Below are positions 60,469 to 64,000 of a DNA stretch of 64,000 nt, one piece after another. The stretch is from Microbacterium sp. zg-Y1090 (GTDB lineage Bacteria > Actinomycetota > Actinomycetes > Actinomycetales > Microbacteriaceae): positions 2,790,001 through 2,854,000 of the forward strand of contig NZ_CP126742.1 in assembly GCF_030246945.1 (NCBI RefSeq), written 5' to 3'. Numbering within the stretch: position 1 is the first letter of the stretch; the number at the start of each line of letters is the position of its first letter. Both the position numbers and the translations under genes were made by a program. A model generated the notes under the pieces. The model was given only the letters and a program-made list of their open reading frames with translations. It searched no databases and was not told the DNA's origin.

Positions 60469-60494
60469 CGACGGGCCGCATGGGCGAAACCTGT

Positions 60495-60500
60495 TACCGT
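60495..60500 (+). promoter_or_regulatory. -10 box TACCGT of a leaderless promoter
   Basis: TACCGT lies exactly six bases before GTG 60507 of the Nudix gene, divergent from the SDR promoter. Confidence 0.5.
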
Positions 60501-60506
60501 GCCAGC

Positions 60507-60917
60507 GTGACGACAGCGATGGATGCCCCGCCGCGCAGCATCCGCGTCTCGGCGGCGGTCATCGTCGACGCCGAGGGGCGGCTGCTGGTGGTGCGGAAGA
60601 CCGGCACGACCGCGTTCATGCAGCCGGGCGGCAAGCCCGAGCCCGGCGAGACGGCGAGCGAGACGCTCAGTCGCGAGCTCGCCGAGGAGATCGGCATCCG
60701 CATCGCGCCCGACGCCCTGCGCCCGCTCGGCGTCTTCACCGCCGCTGCGGCCAACGAGCCGGGCTTCCTCGTCGTAGCCGACGTGTTCGCCGCCGACATC
60801 GGCGGTCAGCAGCCGCGCGCCGCAGCCGAGATCGCCGAACTGCGGTGGGTGACGCGAGCGGATGCCGACGAGCTCGACATCGCCCCGCTGGCGCGGGAGA
60901 ACTTCCTGCCCGAGTGA
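60507..60917 (+). CDS. Nudix hydrolase
   Basis: A 136-residue Nudix enzyme hydrolysing a nucleoside diphosphate linked to another moiety. The Nudix box GGKPEPGETASETLSRELAEEIG is complete, with the RELAEEIG metal-binding core. IRVSAAVIVDAEGRLLVVRK gives the first strands and ELRWVTRADADEL the C-terminal region. The substrate is not predictable; similarity to MutT-like oxidised-nucleotide hydrolases is only general. GTG 60507 is preferred over the longer frame because TACCGT lies six bases upstream. It converges on a DHA2 exporter across a strong terminator. Confidence 0.9.
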   Translation: MTTAMDAPPRSIRVSAAVIVDAEGRLLVVRKTGTTAFMQPGGKPEPGETASETLSRELAEEIGIRIAPDALRPLGVFTAAAANEPGFLVVADVFAADIGGQQPRAAAEIAELRWVTRADADELDIAPLARENFLPE

Positions 60918-60925
60918 AGCCGATC

Positions 60926-60967
60926 GCCTCGTCGCTGCGGCGGCCGCGGGTGCCGCAGCGACGAGGC
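60926..60967. terminator. Strong bidirectional terminator between Nudix and DHA2 genes
   Basis: GCCTCGTCGCTGCGGC and GCCGCAGCGACGAGGC form a perfect 16-bp stem with a 10-base loop in the 58-bp gap between convergent genes. Confidence 0.8.
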
Positions 60968-60975
60968 GCGTCGAT

Positions 60976-62649
60976 CTACGGGGCGCTGCCGTCCGCCGTC
61001 GTGGAGTCCGCCGCGCCGGGCCGGTGCGGCGCGGCATCCGGCGCCGCCGCCTCGCCGACCTTCCCGGGGACGTCCTCCTCGCGGGCGCGCCGGCCGAGCG
61101 GGATCGTCGTGAGCAGACCCACGAAGAGCGCAGCCACCGCGACCCACGCGGCCACCGATACGCCCTGCGTCAGCGCGTCTCGCGCCGCGTCGGCGATCGC
61201 GGCCGTGGCCGGGTTCTTGCCGAGCTCGCCGATGAGAGCACCGGCGGACGTCGAGACGGCATCCACCAGTTCGCCCACCTTCGGATCCGCCGCGATCTGG
61301 TCGCTGAGGCGCGACTCGGTGCCGATGCGCAGCGTCGTGAACAGCGCGGTCCCGAGCACCGCGATGCCGAGGGCGGACCCCACCTGACGCGAAGTGGACT
61401 GCACCGACGACGCCTGTCCCGACTTCTCCACGGGCACGTCGATGAGGATGAGCTGCGTCAGCTGCGCCGTGGCGAAGCCGACGCCCATGCCGTAGAAGAA
61501 CAGCGGAACGCCGGTGACCCACAGGTTCGAGTCGGGGCGGATGAGCAGGGCGAGCGCGGCGAGCGAGACGATCTCCAGGATCACGCCCAGGCGCACCATC
61601 TGCACCGGCGACAGGCGCTTGGACAGCGACTGGATCGACCCGCTCGCGAGGAACGAGCCGACCGCGAGCGGCAGCAGGGCCAGGCCCGCTTCCAGGGCGT
61701 TCATGTCCCGGGCGTACTGGAACCACAGCGGCAGGGAGAGGATCAGGCCGAACTCTCCGAGCGAGACGGTCAGGGCGGTGATGTTGCCGTTCGCGAACGT
61801 GCCGATGCGGAACAGGGACACGTCGATCAGCACCGACTTGCTCGCGGCCACACGCCGGCGCTCCCGCCACACCAGGGCGGCGAGCACGAGGATCGAGAGG
61901 ACGAACAGCACCGGGATCACGCTGAATCCGCCGAGGCTGATCGGTGCGGAGTCCGTCGCCTCCCACCACCCGTAAGCGCGCCCTTCGATGAGGGCGAACA
62001 CGAGCAGGCCGAACCCGAGCACCGAGGTGCCCACGGCGATCCAGTCGCTGAAGCGGCCGGCGTCGCGCTGGCGGGATTCGGGGATGCAGAGCATCACGCC
62101 GATGATGACCACGACGCCGAACGGCAGGTTGATCCAGAACGCCCAGTGCCACGAGAACGCGCTCGTGAGCCAGCCGCCGAGCACCGGTCCCACTGCGGCC
62201 ATCGACCCGATCGTCGCACCCCAGACCGCGAACGCGATGCCCCGCTCCTTGCCCCGGAACGTGGCGTTGAGGAGGGCCAGGGTGGTCGGCAGGATCATCG
62301 AGCCGCCGACGCCCTGCAGGGCGCGGGCGGCGATCAGCCAGGTGCCGTCGATGGCGAAGGCGCAGAGGATGCTCGACGCGACGAAGACCACGACACCGAT
62401 GACGAGCAGCCGGCGACGGCCGAGGCGGTCGCTCGTCGTGCCCCACACCATGAGCAGAGCGGCGAAGACGAGCGTGTACACCTCCTGCACCCATTGGATC
62501 TGGGTGGTGGTGAGATCGAGCGACTCGACGATGCTCGGGACCGCGACCGAGACGATCGTCGAGTCCATGATGATCAGTGCGACGGCGACGGAGATGGCCG
62601 CCAGACCCCACCAGCGAAGGCGGTGGTAACGCTCAGTGTCCTGGTTCAC
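60976..62649 (-). CDS. MFS drug exporter (DHA2/EmrB-QacA type)
   Basis: A 557-residue proton-coupled exporter with fourteen predicted helices, as in DHA2 proteins. WWGLAAISVAVALIIMDSTIVSVAVPSIVESL and ILPTTLALLNATFRGKERGIAFAVWGATIGSMAAVGPVLGGWL (motif C region) are typical; GTTSDRLGRRRLLV is the loop 2-3 signature. The extended C-terminal tail is hydrophilic. The start is GTG 62649. A second DHA2 exporter gene lies just upstream on the same strand; substrates are unknown. Confidence 0.92.
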   Translation of the reverse strand: MNQDTERYHRLRWWGLAAISVAVALIIMDSTIVSVAVPSIVESLDLTTTQIQWVQEVYTLVFAALLMVWGTTSDRLGRRRLLVIGVVVFVASSILCAFAIDGTWLIAARALQGVGGSMILPTTLALLNATFRGKERGIAFAVWGATIGSMAAVGPVLGGWLTSAFSWHWAFWINLPFGVVVIIGVMLCIPESRQRDAGRFSDWIAVGTSVLGFGLLVFALIEGRAYGWWEATDSAPISLGGFSVIPVLFVLSILVLAALVWRERRRVAASKSVLIDVSLFRIGTFANGNITALTVSLGEFGLILSLPLWFQYARDMNALEAGLALLPLAVGSFLASGSIQSLSKRLSPVQMVRLGVILEIVSLAALALLIRPDSNLWVTGVPLFFYGMGVGFATAQLTQLILIDVPVEKSGQASSVQSTSRQVGSALGIAVLGTALFTTLRIGTESRLSDQIAADPKVGELVDAVSTSAGALIGELGKNPATAAIADAARDALTQGVSVAAWVAVAALFVGLLTTIPLGRRAREEDVPGKVGEAAAPDAAPHRPGAADSTTADGSAP

Positions 62650-62704
62650 GTCGGGTCACACTACTCCTGCTTCCGGGTTTTGGACGACGGATACCGACAC
62701 GGTG

Positions 62705-64000
62705 TCAGCTTCCGCTTCGGGCGGCGAGGCCGGGCTTGTCCGACAGGCGGAGCTCCTTCAGGAAGAACGCCACCACGAACCCGGCCACCCCGAGCGGAAG
62801 GAGGTACCAGAACGAGGTCGCGAGGGCATCGGCGTACGCCTCGACGACCCGGTCGCGCAGCTCGGCAGGGAGCTGCTGCACGGCGGAGGGGGTGAGCGAT
62901 TCGGCCCCGAACCCCGAGGGCACCTGCGAACGGGGGAGCCGGCTGATCGTCTGCTCGAGGTCGTCGCGCAGCGACGTGGTGAAGGCGGTGGAGAACAGAC
63001 TGGTGCCCACCGCCGCGCCGATCTCGCGCAGGAAATTGTTCGTCGAGGTGGCCACGCCGATGCGCTCGGGGTTCACCGCGTTCTGGGCGGCGATCACGAG
63101 CGTCTGCATCACGAATCCGAGCCCGAACCCCAGCACGAAGATCATGGCGCCGAAGGTCACCATCGACATGTCGGCCGAGAGCTGGGTGAGCCACAGCAGC
63201 CCGAGCGTCGCGATGCCGAACCCCGCGATCGGGAACACCTTGTAGCGGCCCGTGCGGGTGATCAGCAGTCCCGACGCCAGCGCGGTGATCATGAGGCCGA
63301 CCGTCATCGGCAGCATCAACAGCCCCGAGTCGGTGGCGCTCGCGCCCTCGGCCATCTGGAGGAACGTCGGGAGGAACGTCAGCGCGGCGAACATCGCCAC
63401 GCCGAGGATGAGCGAGAGCGTCGCGGCGACGGCGAACGTCCGGCTGCGGAAGATGTCCAGCGGCACGAGCGGGTCGGAGGCCTTGGACTCCACCACCAGG
63501 AACAGTGCGAATGCCAGGATCGTCCCGGCCAGGAGTGCCAGGAGCCCTGGGCTGGCCCAGTCGTACGAGGTGGTGCGGGTGAGCGAGGTCCAGCTGGTGA
63601 GGAAGACGATGCCGGCCGTCGTCGCGGCCAGCAGCACCGCCCCGGCGAGGTCGAACCGATGCTGCCTGCGGTGCTCCGGAATCCGCAGGGTGAACCATGC
63701 GATGAGCAGGGCTGCGATGCCGACCGGAACATTGAGCCAGAAGCACCAGCGCCAGCCCGGCCCCGAGGTGAGCCAGCCGCCGAGCAGCGGGCCCGCCACC
63801 GTGGCGATGCCGAACACCGCCCCCATGGGTCCCATGAACTTGCCGCGCTCCCGAGGCGAGACGATGTCGGCGATGATCGCCTGCGAGAGGATCACCAGCC
63901 CGCCGGCGCCCAGCCCCTGCAGCGACCGCCAGGTAATGAGGCCCTCGAACGACCCCGAGAGCGCAGAGCCCGTCGAGCCGACGATGAACAGGGCGATGGC
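62705..64000 (-). CDS. MFS drug exporter (DHA2 type), N-terminus beyond the window end
   Basis: The C-terminal 431 residues of a second DHA2-type exporter, with its N-terminus outside the window. The frame is open to base 64000 (AIALFIVGSTGSALSGSFEGL...). Recognisable are SLQGLGAGGLVILSQAIIADIVSPRERGKFMG and ATVAGPLLGGWLTSGPGWRWCFWLNVPVG (motif C), and the later FGLGFVMQTLVIAAQNAV. It is a paralogue of the neighbouring exporter, sharing motifs but not close in sequence. Length cannot be judged. The internal GTG at 63895 is not the true start. Confidence 0.88.
   Translation of the reverse strand, partial: AIALFIVGSTGSALSGSFEGLITWRSLQGLGAGGLVILSQAIIADIVSPRERGKFMGPMGAVFGIATVAGPLLGGWLTSGPGWRWCFWLNVPVGIAALLIAWFTLRIPEHRRQHRFDLAGAVLLAATTAGIVFLTSWTSLTRTTSYDWASPGLLALLAGTILAFALFLVVESKASDPLVPLDIFRSRTFAVAATLSLILGVAMFAALTFLPTFLQMAEGASATDSGLLMLPMTVGLMITALASGLLITRTGRYKVFPIAGFGIATLGLLWLTQLSADMSMVTFGAMIFVLGFGLGFVMQTLVIAAQNAVNPERIGVATSTNNFLREIGAAVGTSLFSTAFTTSLRDDLEQTISRLPRSQVPSGFGAESLTPSAVQQLPAELRDRVVEAYADALATSFWYLLPLGVAGFVVAFFLKELRLSDKPGLAARSGS

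Overview
The window is a very GC-rich actinobacterial chromosome segment, most like Microbacterium or a close Microbacteriaceae relative. This is inferred from base composition, frequent GTG starts, ATGA/GTGA gene overlaps, the lhr-nei2 pair and a trio of DUF7882 genes. No tRNA, rRNA, CRISPR array, prophage or insertion sequence was seen. Most genes look like resident chromosome.

Layout. 1-8 kb: the 3' part of the helicase gene lhr with nei, then small housekeeping genes (YitT-like membrane protein, hexapeptide-repeat protein, thermonuclease, DUF1304, a LysR effector domain without its HTH, a glutamine amidotransferase, a TspO-like protein). 8-14.4 kb: a glycogen-to-trehalose operon glgX-treY-treZ with overlapping genes. 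14.5-16.6 kb: two hypothetical proteins and a small alarmone synthetase.

16.6-41.9 kb is the dominant feature, a glucuronoxylan utilisation locus. It has secreted GH10 and GH30 xylanases, GH67 alpha-glucuronidase, CE7 acetylxylan esterase, a GH42 enzyme, an LplA/LplB/YtcP-type oligosaccharide importer without its own ATPase, xylose isomerase and xylulokinase. It also holds the hexuronate route uxaC, uxuB, two manD copies and kdgK, plus LacI and ROK regulators. Four promoter regions (GH30, uxaC-manD-aguA, GH10, and the divergent importer/esterase pair) carry the same AACGTTTAC/AACGTTTTC core, consistent with one LacI regulon. xylAB has a different palindrome, which fits the ROK regulator. The expected scheme: secreted xylanases cut acetylated glucuronoxylan; the importer takes up aldouronates; GH67 releases glucuronate; UxaC, UxuB, ManD and KdgK carry it to KDPG; XylAB feeds xylose into the pentose phosphate pathway. 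No beta-xylosidase or KDPG aldolase gene lies in the window.

41.9-64 kb is mixed: NRDE protein, coaBC, three DUF7882 paralogues, MarR next to an AGCS amino-acid symporter, MFS with DUF2804, YaeQ, thiolase, a YhgE/Pip membrane protein with a degenerate ABC ATPase, a CoA-disulfide reductase-rhodanese fusion behind a CsoR/CstR-type operator, a GNAT enzyme, a DUF222/HNH gene with a 22-bp tandem repeat upstream, an SDR operon, a Nudix hydrolase and two DHA2 exporters (the last cut by the window end).

A recurrent signature is a TANNNT -10 box placed about six bases before the start codon, implying many leaderless mRNAs. It was used to choose several starts. Nothing was computed: families were recognised by eye from the sequence and should be confirmed by profile searches.
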